NCBI GenBank assembly: GCA_902806405.1
Contig: CADCWL010000247.1
Span: 1 to 64,000, forward strand
Length of the DNA stretch: 64,000 nucleotides
Origin: an uncultured Thermomicrobiales bacterium
Lineage (GTDB): Bacteria > Chloroflexota > Chloroflexia > Thermomicrobiales > UBA6265
Reading direction: 5' to 3'
How positions within the stretch are numbered: position 1 is the first letter of the stretch; each line of letters begins with the position of its first letter. The position numbers and the translations under genes are program-made. The notes under the pieces were generated by a model that saw only the letters and a list, made by a program, of their open reading frames with translations, had not been told where the DNA came from and ran no database searches. Shown here one piece after another: positions 49,570-58,844 of this stretch.

Positions 49570-50778
49570 ATGGCCGTTCAGCCTCGGGAGCAGCTTCGGG
49601 AGCGGCAGGCGAGCCGCGCCGACCACGTCGCCGGTGACGGCAGCGCCTTGCTTGAGGTGAAGGGGCTCAAGACCCAGTTCTTCACCCAGGACGGCGTGGT
49701 TAAGGCGGTCGACGATGTCTCCTTCTACGTGATGCCGGGCGAGACCCTCGGGGTCGTCGGCGAGTCCGGCTCTGGCAAGAGCATGACCGGGCTCTCGATC
49801 ATGCGTCTGATCCCGAACCCGCCGGGCAAGATCGTTGCCGGCGAGGTCATGTTCAACGGCAAAGACGTCCTGCTGATGTCGGACGATCAGGTCCGCTCGA
49901 TCCGCGGCAACGACATCGCGATGATCTTCCAGGACCCGATGACCTCGCTCAACCCGGTCCTGACGATCAACCGCCAGATCGGCGAAGCGCTCGAACTCCA
50001 TATGGGGATGAACAGGAAGCAGGCGCGCGCCCGGACCATCGAGCTGCTTCAGATGGTCGGCATCCCCAATGCCGACGAGCGGGTCGACCAGTACCCGCAC
50101 CAGTTCTCCGGCGGCATGCGTCAGCGCGTGATGATCGCGATGGCCCTCTCCTGCAACCCGAAGCTGCTCATCGCGGACGAGCCGACGACGGCGCTCGACG
50201 TCACAATCCAGGCCCAGATCCTGGACCTCATGCGGGTTCTTCAGGTGGAGCGGGACACCGGCGTGATCCTCGTCACCCACTCGATGGGTGTCGTCGCCGG
50301 GATGGCCGACCGGATCCAGGTCATGTATGCCGGGCACATCGTGGAGACCGCCTCGACGGAGGAGATCTTCGCCAACCCCCGGCACCCCTACACGGTCGGC
50401 CTGATGAAATCGATCCCGCGGCTCGACGCGGCCCGTAAGGAAAAGCTCGAGCCGATCCGAGGCCTCCCGCCCGATCTCATCGACCTGCCGGACATGTGCC
50501 CGTTCGTGCCCCGCTGCAACTATGCGCGGGAGAAGTGCGAGCAGAAGCTCCCGCCGCTGCTCAAAGTCGCCGAGGGGCACTATTCGGCCTGCTGGTTCTG
50601 GGAAGAGGTCAACATCAACGACGATCGAGACGCCGTCGCCGCCGCGCTCGGCAACCCGCTGGCGTCCGGCACCCAGGACCTCGACTCGGCGGCCGTCCTC
50701 CCCGGCGCGGGCGTCGCCGACCCCGGCGCGCCCGGCAGCCCGAGCGCCGCGCCCGACCCGAGCACGAGAACGATCTAG
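49570..50778 (+). CDS. dppD: Peptide ABC transporter ATP-binding protein, DppD-like
   Basis: A 402-residue ATPase that powers a peptide transporter. Walker A GESGSGKS (64-71), Q-loop [10 protein letters not shown], signature FSGGMRQR and Walker [13 protein letters not shown]. The C-terminal oligopeptide/dipeptide domain has the cysteine cluster [16 protein letters not shown]...CW, which in some DppD proteins binds an iron-sulfur cluster. The tail (about 350-402) is Pro/Gly/Ala-rich. ATG at 49570 has AGAGGAGCGAGG upstream. First of two ATPase genes; no permease or binding protein is adjacent. Confidence 0.94.
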   Translation: MAVQPREQLRERQASRADHVAGDGSALLEVKGLKTQFFTQDGVVKAVDDVSFYVMPGETLGVVGESGSGKSMTGLSIMRLIPNPPGKIVAGEVMFNGKDVLLMSDDQVRSIRGNDIAMIFQDPMTSLNPVLTINRQIGEALELHMGMNRKQARARTIELLQMVGIPNADERVDQYPHQFSGGMRQRVMIAMALSCNPKLLIADEPTTALDVTIQAQILDLMRVLQVERDTGVILVTHSMGVVAGMADRIQVMYAGHIVETASTEEIFANPRHPYTVGLMKSIPRLDAARKEKLEPIRGLPPDLIDLPDMCPFVPRCNYAREKCEQKLPPLLKVAEGHYSACWFWEEVNINDDRDAVAAALGNPLASGTQDLDSAAVLPGAGVADPGAPGSPSAAPDPSTRTI

Positions 50779-50838
50779 AGAGACGCACGCCAGCCGCAAG
50801 CGGTGAACGGCGGCCCGGAAAACCAGGAGACAGGTGCG

Positions 50839-51972
50839 ATGCAGCAGTCCCCCGCTTCGGCGCCGAGCGCGCCGACCACCGCCAGCACCGTGACCGACCG
50901 CCGGGTCCAGCCGATGCCGGCGCCCAACGGGTCGGGCAACGGCCATGCCGAGTCGCTCCTCTCCGTCAACAACCTGGTGATGCACTTCCCGCTGACGCGG
51001 GGGATCATCTTCCAGCGCAAGGTCGGCGCGGTCCAGGCGGTCGACGGCGTCTCCTTCAACGTGAAGCGGGGCGAGACGCTCGGCCTCGTCGGCGAGTCGG
51101 GCTGCGGCAAGTCGACGACCGGCCGCGCGATCCTCCAGCTCTATAAGCCGACCGGAGGTGAGGTTGTCTTTCAAGGGAAGGACCTGACCAAGCTCGACGG
51201 CGGCAGCATGCGCCGAATGCGGCGCCACCTCCAGATGATCTTCCAGGACCCCTACGCCTCGCTCAACCCGCGGATGACGGTCGGCAACATCGTCTCGGAG
51301 CCGATGCAGATCCACAAGCTCGTGCCGAAGGGGGAGCGGACGCGGCGGGTCCAGGAGCTGTTGGAGACGGTCGGGCTCAACCCCTACTTCGCCAACCGGT
51401 ATCCCCACGAGTTCTCGGGTGGCCAGCGGCAGCGGATCGGGATCGCCCGCGCCCTGGCGGCCAACCCCGATTTCATCGTGGCCGACGAGCCGGTCTCCGC
51501 GCTCGACGTCTCGATCCAGGCCCAGATCGTCAACCTGCTGGAGGACCTTCAGGAGAAGTTCGGACTCACCTACCTCTTCATCGCCCACGACCTCTCGGTC
51601 GTCAAGCACATCTCCGACCGGGTCGCCGTGATGTACCTCGGCAAGATCGTCGAGATGGCGGACCGCAACGAGCTCTACGCCGACCCGCTCCACCCCTACA
51701 CGAAGGCGCTCCTCTCAGCGGTGCCGATCCCCGACCCCGTCATCGAGAAGCGACGAGAGCGGATCATCCTCTCCGGCGACGTGCCGAGCCCGATCAACCC
51801 GCCCTCCGGCTGCCACTTCCATACCCGTTGTCCCTACGCGATGGAGGTCTGCCGCCAGGTCGACCCAATTTTTGCCGACCAGGGCAACGGCCACCACGTC
51901 GCCTGCCACCTCTACCCTGGCTCCGGCGCGGAGCAGGCGACCGGCGGCGCGGCAGCGTTCCGGGCGATCTAG
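50839..51972 (+). CDS. dppF: Peptide ABC transporter ATP-binding protein, DppF-like
   Basis: A 377-residue ATPase forming a heterodimer with DppD. Walker A GESGCGKS (85-92), [15 protein letters not shown], signature FSGGQRQR and Walker [12 protein letters not shown]; the C-terminal cysteine domain is [19 protein letters not shown] at 50839 follows AGGAGACAGG; an upstream in-frame GTG lacks a site. The pair probably energises one or both of the ATPase-less permease sets in this window. Confidence 0.94.
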   Translation: MQQSPASAPSAPTTASTVTDRRVQPMPAPNGSGNGHAESLLSVNNLVMHFPLTRGIIFQRKVGAVQAVDGVSFNVKRGETLGLVGESGCGKSTTGRAILQLYKPTGGEVVFQGKDLTKLDGGSMRRMRRHLQMIFQDPYASLNPRMTVGNIVSEPMQIHKLVPKGERTRRVQELLETVGLNPYFANRYPHEFSGGQRQRIGIARALAANPDFIVADEPVSALDVSIQAQIVNLLEDLQEKFGLTYLFIAHDLSVVKHISDRVAVMYLGKIVEMADRNELYADPLHPYTKALLSAVPIPDPVIEKRRERIILSGDVPSPINPPSGCHFHTRCPYAMEVCRQVDPIFADQGNGHHVACHLYPGSGAEQATGGAAAFRAI

Positions 51973-52014
51973 GGAGACGGAGAGACAGCGCGAGAGAGCG
52001 GGTCATTCAGCGCC

Positions 52015-52686
52015 ATGTTCGGTTTTGGTCTCCGAGAGCCGGAGCAAATCCTCTACATCCTCGTCTCATTTGTCGTGGCGACCACGATCCACGAGTTCAT
52101 GCACGCCTGGTCCGCCTGGTATCTGGGCGACGACACGGCACAGCGCCTCGGTCGCATCACGCTCAACCCGGCGATGCACTTCGACCCGTTCGGCTTCTTC
52201 GGCATGGTCTTGATCGCGATGGGGATCCCGGCGATCGGCTGGGGCAAGCCGGTTCCGGTCAACCCGAACCGCCTGCGTGGCCAGCTCCGCGGACGGCGAC
52301 TGGGGATGGCAATGGTCGCCTTCGCCGGGCCGCTCTCGAACGTAGTTCAAGCCGCGGCCGTCGCGCTCCCGTTTTGGCTTGCCGGCGGCTCGCTCGCTAA
52401 CCCACAGCTCCAGGAGTTCCTCGGAACATTCATTTACGTCAATCTGCTCCTTGCCGCGTTCAACATGATCCCGGTACCGCCGCTCGACGGCAGCCGCATC
52501 CTCTTCGGCTTCCTCCCCAACTTCTGGCAGCCGTTCCTCCTGCCGCTGGAGCGGTACGGGATCGGCGTCCTCTTCGTGCTCGCGATTTTCGGCCGCCAGT
52601 TCGGCGGCGGATCGATCCTCTCCGCCATGTATGCGCCGGTCTTCGACCTGCTCGCGCGGGTGCTGACGAACAACTTCGCGTTCTGA
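52015..52686 (+). CDS. M50 family site-2-protease-like metalloprotease
   Basis: A 223-residue intramembrane zinc protease of the YwhC type. Zinc ligands in TIHEFMHAW (His26, Glu27, His30) and the third ligand Asp in IPVPPLDGSR; five to six helices. It cleaves membrane-embedded segments, but its substrate is unknown. ATG at 52015 starts 42 bases after dppF, so it may be read from the dpp promoter. It leads the row M50-HD-scpA-scpB. Confidence 0.92.
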   Translation: MFGFGLREPEQILYILVSFVVATTIHEFMHAWSAWYLGDDTAQRLGRITLNPAMHFDPFGFFGMVLIAMGIPAIGWGKPVPVNPNRLRGQLRGRRLGMAMVAFAGPLSNVVQAAAVALPFWLAGGSLANPQLQEFLGTFIYVNLLLAAFNMIPVPPLDGSRILFGFLPNFWQPFLLPLERYGIGVLFVLAIFGRQFGGGSILSAMYAPVFDLLARVLTNNFAF

Positions 52687-52691
52687 TTTGC

Positions 52692-53222
52692 GTGCCTGAG
52701 TTCGCCACGGGAGCCGTCGGGACCCGTATTCGCCAGGGCCTCGGCGCGCTTCGCCCCCGGTTGCCCGAGGATCGGCAAGCGATCCTCGCCAAGTTCCTGT
52801 CGCCCGCCCAAGCGGCGGCGTTCAGGGCCCTCCCCGTCCACGATCAGGCCCACCTGTGCCGAGTGCACCGCTCCCTCCTTAGCGGCGGGGTAGTCGACCG
52901 TGACCTGCTGACGGCGGCGCTCCTCCACGATCTCGGCAAAGCGACCGCATCCGGCCGCGTCCGGCTCCCGGATCGGGTCGTCCGCGTCCTCCTCGCACGC
53001 CTGACCCCCGGCGTCCTGCGCCGACTCGCCCGCCTCCCCGCGCCTCCCTGGCGGCGCGGCATCGCCCTCGCAGTCCACCACCCCGCGGTCGGGGCTGCAC
53101 GTGCCGCGGCGCTCGGCTGCTCCCCCCGCGCCTGTTGGCTGATCGCCCACCATGAGGACCCGTCGGCAATGGACGATCCGGATCTGGCGCGCCTCGCCGC
53201 CGCCGACGCGGCTTGCCCGTAA
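52692..53222 (+). CDS. HD-domain protein
   Basis: A 176-residue protein with the HD phosphohydrolase motif at ALLHDLGKA (His79-Asp80) after a first His in the region QAHLCRVHRSLL, and later HHPAVGAARA, consistent with a reduced HD metal site. Such proteins hydrolyse nucleotides or phosphodiesters. GTG at 52692 lies 5 bases after the protease stop, so translation is coupled. The family role here is unknown. It lies between the M50 gene and scpA. Confidence 0.8.
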   Translation: MPEFATGAVGTRIRQGLGALRPRLPEDRQAILAKFLSPAQAAAFRALPVHDQAHLCRVHRSLLSGGVVDRDLLTAALLHDLGKATASGRVRLPDRVVRVLLARLTPGVLRRLARLPAPPWRRGIALAVHHPAVGAARAAALGCSPRACWLIAHHEDPSAMDDPDLARLAAADAACP

Positions 53223-53465
53223 CGACGCCGGCTCCGTCCTCGCGGTCGCCGCCTCCATTCTCGGCGTGGTCGCCTTCTTGGTCGCCGTCGAAGAGAAGAC
53301 CGCTATGCCATGCCGGGGCCTTGCAGGGCCACGAGGTGCGGCGCACGGCCACGGATGGCCCTGCGATAGGCGTCTCGTTGCGCTCGCCGCGGGGTGGCAC
53401 CGCACCCTCCGCCACGGCGGCGCCCACCTGCCCGTACCTCCCCGATGCCGTAGACTGTACGGACT

Positions 53466-54272
53466 GTGAGCGTGACCACGATCTCGGATCGAACCGCCCT
53501 CGGCGGCTACCAACTGCGCCTGCCTACCTTCGAGGGGCCGCTCGACGTGCTCATCCGGCTCATCGAGCGCGACCAACTCGCGGTCACCGACGTCTCGCTC
53601 GTCGCCGTCACCGACCAGTTCCTGGCGTACCTGGCGGGGATGGACAAGGCCGCCGGGGCAGGCGGGGCGGCGGCGGCCACAGTCGCCGAATTTGCGGCGG
53701 TCGGCAGCCGATTGGTCCTCCTCAAATCGCGCTCAATCCTACCGAGGCCGCCGCGCCCGGAGCCGGATGAGGAGCCGGAGGATTTGGTCCGTCAGCTCGT
53801 CGCCTACCGCACCATGCGGGAGGCGGCGAAACTCCTGGGGGAGCGGGACCGAATGTCGGTCGGAGCCTTCGCCCGCGGCAATAGCGTAGCCCTGCCGGAT
53901 GCCCCGCCACTCCGCCTCGCGCCGGGTCGCCCGGTCGCGCTGGCGCGGGCCGTCCGCCGTCGGCTGACCGTCGTGCCGTCCCCCCGCTCGGTCGTCGCCG
54001 TGCGGCCCACCGTGACGCTGCGCGAGATGACCGAGCGCCTCCTCGTCGCCCTCAGCGGGCAGCGGGAGCTACCCTTCGGACGCCTCCGGGCGGAATGCGA
54101 CGATCGGCGGGAGGTGCTCGTCGCCTTCCTCGCCGTGCTCGTCCTGGTTCGCCGCCGGGTGGTGACGGCCGAACAGGCGGAGCTGTTCGGGGAGATCACG
54201 CTCCGCCGCGCGGCCCCCCCGGTCAGCCAGGCACCGGTCCCAACCCTCACACCGGATGGGATCGACGGATGA
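53466..54272 (+). CDS. scpA: Segregation and condensation protein A
   Basis: A 268-residue kleisin that joins SMC and ScpB in the bacterial condensin complex. The N-terminal YQLRLPTFEGPLDVLIRLIE and AEFAAVGSRLVLLKSRSILP are diagnostic; the middle is variable and the C-terminal winged helix (about 180-245) includes LVAFLAVLVLVRRRVV. GTG at 53466 has no ribosome site and lies ten bases after TAGACT (53451-53456), so a nearly leaderless transcript is possible. It is followed by scpB. Confidence 0.93.
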   Translation: MSVTTISDRTALGGYQLRLPTFEGPLDVLIRLIERDQLAVTDVSLVAVTDQFLAYLAGMDKAAGAGGAAAATVAEFAAVGSRLVLLKSRSILPRPPRPEPDEEPEDLVRQLVAYRTMREAAKLLGERDRMSVGAFARGNSVALPDAPPLRLAPGRPVALARAVRRRLTVVPSPRSVVAVRPTVTLREMTERLLVALSGQRELPFGRLRAECDDRREVLVAFLAVLVLVRRRVVTAEQAELFGEITLRRAAPPVSQAPVPTLTPDGIDG

Positions 54273-54314
54273 CCACTCCGCGCGTCCTCGCGAACTGTGG
54301 GGAGCGGCGCCGCC

Positions 54315-54986
54315 GTGTCTGACCCTCTCACCGATCCCGACGGTCGATCGGAGGACGAACCACCGGCGACGACCCCGCAGCACGTCCTGCCGCTGGAATT
54401 GCGCGATGGCCTGCCGCCCGGTCCCGAGCTGGAGGCCCTGATCGAGGCACTCCTGCTGGCGGCGCCGACGCCGACGACCCCGGGCGAGTTGGCGCGCGGT
54501 GCCGGAGTCGCGGTCGCGGACGTCGAGGCCGCGCTCACGGCCCTGGAGACCGCCGACGGTCGCGGCTGGCTCCTCCAACGGCACCGGGGGACGGTCCAGC
54601 TGGCAACGGCACCCCGCTTCGCCCGTCAGGTGATGCGCTTCCTCGGATTGGAGCGGGAAACCCGCCTCTCCGGGCCGGCGCTGGAAGCGCTGGCGATCGT
54701 TGCCTACCGGCAGCCGGTCACCCGCGCGGAACTGGAGGCGGTCCGCGGCGTCGACTGCGCCGGTGTCCTCGCGACGCTGCATGGCCGCGGCCTGATCGAA
54801 CCGGTGGGCCGCTTGGAAACGGTCGGCCACCCAATCGAGTACGGCACCACCCCGGAATTCCTGCGTCACTTCGGGCTGCGCTCGCTCGACGATCTGCCAC
54901 CCTTGGGCGATGTCGAAGGGCGCGACGCGTCCGTCCTGCTGGAAGCGGCGGTGGCGACGGCGGGGGAGACCGGCGGGGAAGCTTGA
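54315..54986 (+). CDS. scpB: Segregation and condensation protein B
   Basis: A 223-residue ScpB with two winged helices: ELEALIEALLLAAPTPTTPG and the core LSGPALEALAIVAYRQPVTR, followed by GVLATLHGRGLIEPVGR and the end TPEFLRHFGLRSLDDLPPL. It binds ScpA in the SMC complex. GTG at 54315 is taken because GGGGAG lies about 10 bases upstream; GTG 54297 is an alternative. It begins 42 bases after scpA. Confidence 0.93.
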   Translation: MSDPLTDPDGRSEDEPPATTPQHVLPLELRDGLPPGPELEALIEALLLAAPTPTTPGELARGAGVAVADVEAALTALETADGRGWLLQRHRGTVQLATAPRFARQVMRFLGLERETRLSGPALEALAIVAYRQPVTRAELEAVRGVDCAGVLATLHGRGLIEPVGRLETVGHPIEYGTTPEFLRHFGLRSLDDLPPLGDVEGRDASVLLEAAVATAGETGGEA

Positions 54987-55273
54987 CGTTGCGATCAACC
55001 GCAGTCGATAGCGATCCCTCCCCCATGCCCGGACTGGAGAACCACCTCCAGATGGTACGGGAGGCAAGGCCGATCGCCCCGATCGTTGTCTGTTCCCCGC
55101 CGCAATATCGTCACGGCCCGGCCGGAGGGGCGGGCCCGCGTCTCCGCCCTCGATCCCAGCCGCGTCTCGCTTGGAGCGTCACCGGGGAGGCAATCTGCTG
55201 TACGATCCGTTCGTTCGAGAGCTCCGCCCACTCCCTCACCGGAGAGCGGGGCTGGACAGGAGGGCGAGCAGCC

Positions 55274-56473
55274 CTAGGCGGACCCGGCCAGCTCCCGCAC
55301 CCGCCCGACCGTCTCCACCAGTACTTCGACCGCCTCGTCGATCTCCTCAGCCGTGTTGTCGCGGCCCACGCTAAAGCGAAGGCTGGCACGGCAGCGCTCC
55401 TCCGGCAGACCCATCGCTCGCAGGACGTGGCTCGGCTCGGAGCTGCCGGTGGTGCAGGCCGAGCCGGCGGAGGCGGCGACGCCTTCCATGTCGAGGCTGA
55501 GCAGGACCGTCTCCCCTTGGACGCCGGGGATCGCGACGTTCAGGTTGTTCGGTAGGCGTTGCGCCGGGTGGAACGGACCGTTCAAGTCCGCCTCGGGGAT
55601 CGCCTCCCGGATGCCGTGGAGGAGCCGATCGCGGAGTCCGGCGCAGTGGGTGGCATACGCGTCGCGCAGCCAGTCGGCCTTCTCCAGGGCGGCGGCGAGG
55701 CCAACGATCAGGGGCACGTTCTCGGTGCCGCCGCGGCGGCCCCCTTCCTGGCCCCCGCCCGCCTGCTGGTAGGCGATCGGCGTCCCCTGCCGGACGTACA
55801 GGAGGCCAACCCCCTTCGGGCCGTAGAACTTGTGGCCGGAGAGGGCCAGGAGGTCGACGCCGAGATCGTCAACCCGCAGCGGCAGCATGCCGGCGGCCTG
55901 GACCGCGTCGGTGTGGAGCGGAATGCCCCGCTCCAGCGCCAGCGCCCCGATATCCGCGATCGGCTGGATCGACCCCACCTCGTTGTTGGCGTACATCACC
56001 GAGATCAGGCACGTCTCGGGCCTGATCTCGGCGGCGACCGCGTCGACGGCGACGACGCCCTGCCCGTCGCAGGGGACATAGCTGACGGCGAATCCTTGCT
56101 CCTCCAGCGCCTCGGCGGCGTGAAGGACGGCGTGGTGCTCGATCCGGGTCGTCACGACGTGCGGCGGCGGGTCGCCGACCGCGCCGTCCAACCGACGTCG
56201 CCACGCCACGCCCCGGAGGGCGAGGTTGTCGGCCTCCGTTGCGCCGCTCGTGAACAGGATCTCGCCCGGCCGGCAGCCGAGGACGCGGGCAGCGGAGGCG
56301 CGGGCGCGGTCGAGTGCCGCTCGGGCCTCCTGGCCGTGCCGGTAGACGCTGGACGGGTTGCCGTACCGCTCGGAAAAGTAAGGGAGCATCACGGCGAGGA
56401 CCTCGGCGTCGACCGGGGTCGTCGCCGCATGGTCCAGGTAGATAGTCTCGTCGCCGGAACCGGGGAAGGTCAT
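55274..56473 (-). CDS. iscS: Cysteine desulfurase, IscS/NifS type
   Basis: A 399-residue class V PLP enzyme that removes sulfur from cysteine for iron-sulfur clusters and thio-modified tRNA. YLDHAATTPVDAEV start, PLP Lys215 in SGHKFYGPKG and the sulfur-accepting Cys340 in GSACTTGSSEPSHVL (the long-loop, group I type). ATG at 56473. It lies 100 bases downstream of the Rrf2 regulator on the same strand. No iscU or mnmA follows. Confidence 0.94.
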   Translation of the reverse strand: MTFPGSGDETIYLDHAATTPVDAEVLAVMLPYFSERYGNPSSVYRHGQEARAALDRARASAARVLGCRPGEILFTSGATEADNLALRGVAWRRRLDGAVGDPPPHVVTTRIEHHAVLHAAEALEEQGFAVSYVPCDGQGVVAVDAVAAEIRPETCLISVMYANNEVGSIQPIADIGALALERGIPLHTDAVQAAGMLPLRVDDLGVDLLALSGHKFYGPKGVGLLYVRQGTPIAYQQAGGGQEGGRRGGTENVPLIVGLAAALEKADWLRDAYATHCAGLRDRLLHGIREAIPEADLNGPFHPAQRLPNNLNVAIPGVQGETVLLSLDMEGVAASAGSACTTGSSEPSHVLRAMGLPEERCRASLRFSVGRDNTAEEIDEAVEVLVETVGRVRELAGSA

Positions 56474-56573
56474 CTAGAGACTCCGGGGCCGCGCCGTGCG
56501 CCGTTGCACGGCGCGGCGGTGTGCGGGCGTGGCGACGGGCGGCGCCCACGGAAGGGGAAGCGCGGGGAGGAAC

Positions 56574-57035
56574 TCAGGAGGCGCGCGGCACCGCCGCTAC
56601 GGCGGGCACGGCGCGCGGGCGGGGACTCTGGTCGAGGAGATCAGCGAGGGTCATCGAGTCGAGGGAATCAACGATCGCGTCCCGCATCTTGAGCCAGACC
56701 GGCCGCGTCTCGCAGCCGTCGATCAGCGGGCAGGTCTGGTCCGCCGGGTCCTCGGAGACGCAGTCCATCGGGGCCACCGGCCCCTCCATCACCCGGTAGA
56801 CCTCACCAACCCTGACCAATTCCGGCGAGCGCGTCAGGCGGTAGCCGCCCTGGGCGCCCCGCTTGCTCTCCACCAGGCCGGCCCGTCGTAGGGGACCGAT
56901 CAACTGCTCAAGATAGGCCGACGGGACGGACGACGCCTTGGCAACCGCCGCGATCGACATCGGACCGTCGCCGTAGTGGCGCGCCAGCGCCACCATCGCC
57001 CGGACCCCGTACTCCCCGCGGGACGACACCTTCAC
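56574..57035 (-). CDS. iscR: Rrf2-family regulator, IscR-like
   Basis: A 153-residue winged-helix regulator: MKVSSRGEYGVRAMVALARH, YLEQLIGPLRRAGLVESKRG and QGGYRL are the Rrf2 DNA-binding part. Three cysteines, CVSEDPADQTCPLIDGC, match the spacing that binds a [2Fe-2S] cluster in IscR-type sensors. The start is a GTG (57035). It probably senses cluster supply and controls iscS and itself; promoter at 57075-57103. Confidence 0.9.
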   Translation of the reverse strand: MKVSSRGEYGVRAMVALARHYGDGPMSIAAVAKASSVPSAYLEQLIGPLRRAGLVESKRGAQGGYRLTRSPELVRVGEVYRVMEGPVAPMDCVSEDPADQTCPLIDGCETRPVWLKMRDAIVDSLDSMTLADLLDQSPRPRAVPAVAAVPRAS

Positions 57036-57074
57036 GGAACACCGCCTTCATCCGGGGAGACGCTCCCCGATGAG

Positions 57075-57103
57075 ACTGTACCCGCGGCGGCGAGAGGGGT
57101 CAA
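57075..57103 (-). promoter_or_regulatory. iscR-iscS promoter
   Basis: TTGACC (57098-57103), 17-base spacer, TACAGT (57075-57080) on the minus strand, about 40 bases before the iscR start. Confidence 0.75.
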
Positions 57104-57296
57104 GGCAGCGAGCGGTGGGCGAAGCGCACCGGCGTACCTACCGTTGTCGTCGGCGTGCCGCGCGAGTGGTAAGCGCCGGCTCACGCGCAGGTCCGTTGAA
57201 GATCGCCGCCGCGCTCGGGACGACGGCCGGAACGGACGAGGTTCGAGTTGGGCGGTGCGTCGGAGAAGCGCCCGGACTCGGCACCCAACTCGCGGC

Positions 57297-58460
57297 TCAC
57301 CGGGTCCAGGCGCGCACCCCCTGGCGAAAGGACGCGGCGAGGTCGGTCATCCGGCGGGCGGCGAGGGGGAACGGGGCGAGATGGTGGTAAACGTGGACGA
57401 AGCGGTCGGCGGTGAAGATGCCACGGTATTGACCGTCCTCGGTCACCGGAATAGCCCACCGGTTGAGCCGATTCATCCGGTGCTGGACGTCATAGACCGA
57501 CTCATCGACGGTGGCCGTCACCACGTCCGGGTCCATCACGTCCGCCACCGTCAGGCGGGAACCGCCGTGCAGTTCGTGCAGCACATCGTGGCGCCAGAGC
57601 ATCCCGACCACTCGGCCGCGGTCCGTCACCGCCAGATCGCGCGGCCCGCCGCGGAGCGCGTAAGCGAGGGGCTGGTGCGGCGCGATGCCGCCCATGTCCC
57701 ACAGCGCGAACTGCCCGACCCGGAGGCGGCGCATCGCGCCTTCCAACCGCACCGCCCGCCCCTCCGCCTGGGCCATCACGACGATGAAGACGGCGATCAG
57801 GACCGCCGCCGGGTTCTGGAGCCAGACCAGGGAGACGATCGCCAGCGCGACCGCCAGCGCCTGCCCGACCAGGACCGCGGTCCGGGTCCCCGTTTCGCGG
57901 CCGACCACGAGTGTCAGCACCGCCCGCAACACCCGTCCGCCATCGAGTGGGAAGGCCGGCAACATGTTGAAAAGGACCATCAGGGCATTAGCGTAGAACA
58001 GCCAGACCAGGAGACTGCCGACCGACACGCCGAGCGCGAGATCGACGTACTCCCCGCCAGAGGCGAGGCCGTGCGTCACCCCGTAGAGGAGGATGACCGG
58101 CGCCAGCGCCACCATCACCGCCACGTTCATCGCCGGCCCGGCGAGCGCGATCAGGACCTCGGTCGACGGGCGCGAAGGAACATGCTCGGTGCGGGCGACG
58201 CCGCCGATCACGGAGAGGGTCACGTCGTGCACCCGGACGCCAAAATGCATCGCCATGAAACTGTGCCCGAGCTCGTGGAGGAGCACGCAGGCGAAGACGA
58301 GCCCAACGAGGAGCAGTCCGAACAGGACCGCGACAATCCCGGCGAGGCCGGAGGCATCGGTCCCCCACTGGAAGAAGACATAGAGGAAAACCAGCCCGAA
58401 GCTGGGGTGAAGCTTGACCTCGACGTCCCGCACGCGGCCAAGCGTGAACGTACCCACCAT
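57297..58460 (-). CDS. Site-2 protease (M50) with C-terminal CBS domains
   Basis: A 387-residue intramembrane zinc protease. Ligands in LLHELGHSFM (His62, Glu63, His66) and the third ligand Asp in MLPAFPLDGGRV; about six helices to residue 230. Residues about 255-375 hold two CBS motifs (AYALRGGPRDLAVTDRGRVVG, VADVMDPDVVTATVDESVYD) that normally bind adenine nucleotides and gate activity. ATG at 58460. It is divergent from rpoN. The substrate is unknown. Confidence 0.93.
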   Translation of the reverse strand: MVGTFTLGRVRDVEVKLHPSFGLVFLYVFFQWGTDASGLAGIVAVLFGLLLVGLVFACVLLHELGHSFMAMHFGVRVHDVTLSVIGGVARTEHVPSRPSTEVLIALAGPAMNVAVMVALAPVILLYGVTHGLASGGEYVDLALGVSVGSLLVWLFYANALMVLFNMLPAFPLDGGRVLRAVLTLVVGRETGTRTAVLVGQALAVALAIVSLVWLQNPAAVLIAVFIVVMAQAEGRAVRLEGAMRRLRVGQFALWDMGGIAPHQPLAYALRGGPRDLAVTDRGRVVGMLWRHDVLHELHGGSRLTVADVMDPDVVTATVDESVYDVQHRMNRLNRWAIPVTEDGQYRGIFTADRFVHVYHHLAPFPLAARRMTDLAASFRQGVRAWTR

Positions 58461-58535
58461 GCCGCCCCGCGCTTCGCGCTACGCCCCTGCGTCGCCGGTC
58501 CGTCAAACATTAAGTCGCGCCACCTGACGATCACA

Positions 58536-58541
58536 ATTATA
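58536..58541 (-). promoter_or_regulatory. Consensus -10 hexamer upstream of the M50-CBS gene
   Basis: TATAAT on the minus strand, about 75 bases before the start. The -35 position is weak (TATGCG), and a TTGACT lies too close to serve as -35. Confidence 0.45.
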
Positions 58542-58698
58542 CAGTCAACGTGCGACGCCGCATAACGCCGCGCACCCGAACGTCGACTGCACCGCCCCGT
58601 CGAAAGGAGCGAACGGGGACGACCGCCGATTGCGTCAAAGGAGTAGAGGAACACAACCTCCTGCTCGCTTGGGGAAGGAAGAGAATTCTGCAAGATTG

Positions 58699-58727
58699 TT
58701 GCCACCGTTCCAGGGCGTGCCTATACT
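58699..58727 (+). promoter_or_regulatory. rpoN promoter
   Basis: TTGCCA (58699-58704), 17-base spacer, TATACT (58722-58727); leader about 110 bases. Confidence 0.7.
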
Positions 58728-58844
58728 GGCGAGGCGGTCGTGTGCCAGTTAGGCAGCACGGCCGCGATCGCCGGGAGCGCGCAGCCCCCCGCGACGCTGC
58801 AGGCCTTGGCGCTGCGGACCGATTGGGATGAGAGGACAACGGGG

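Larger units (their letters stand above)
58461..58844. other. Divergent intergenic between the M50-CBS gene and rpoN
   Basis: 384 bases with an exact consensus -10 for the minus strand (58536-58541) and a full rpoN promoter (58699-58727). No gene. Confidence 0.6.

Noticed and set aside
53320-53372. Inverted repeat GCAGGGCCA / TGGCCCTGC upstream of scpA
   Set aside because: Nine-base arms with a loop of about 30 bases in GC-rich DNA; not stronger than expected by chance.
53152-53469. 105-codon plus-strand frame with a hydrophobic stretch between the HD gene and scpA
   Set aside because: It starts inside the HD gene, has no ribosome site, and its second half is His/Arg/Gly-rich shadow sequence. 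The hydrophobic run alone is not enough.
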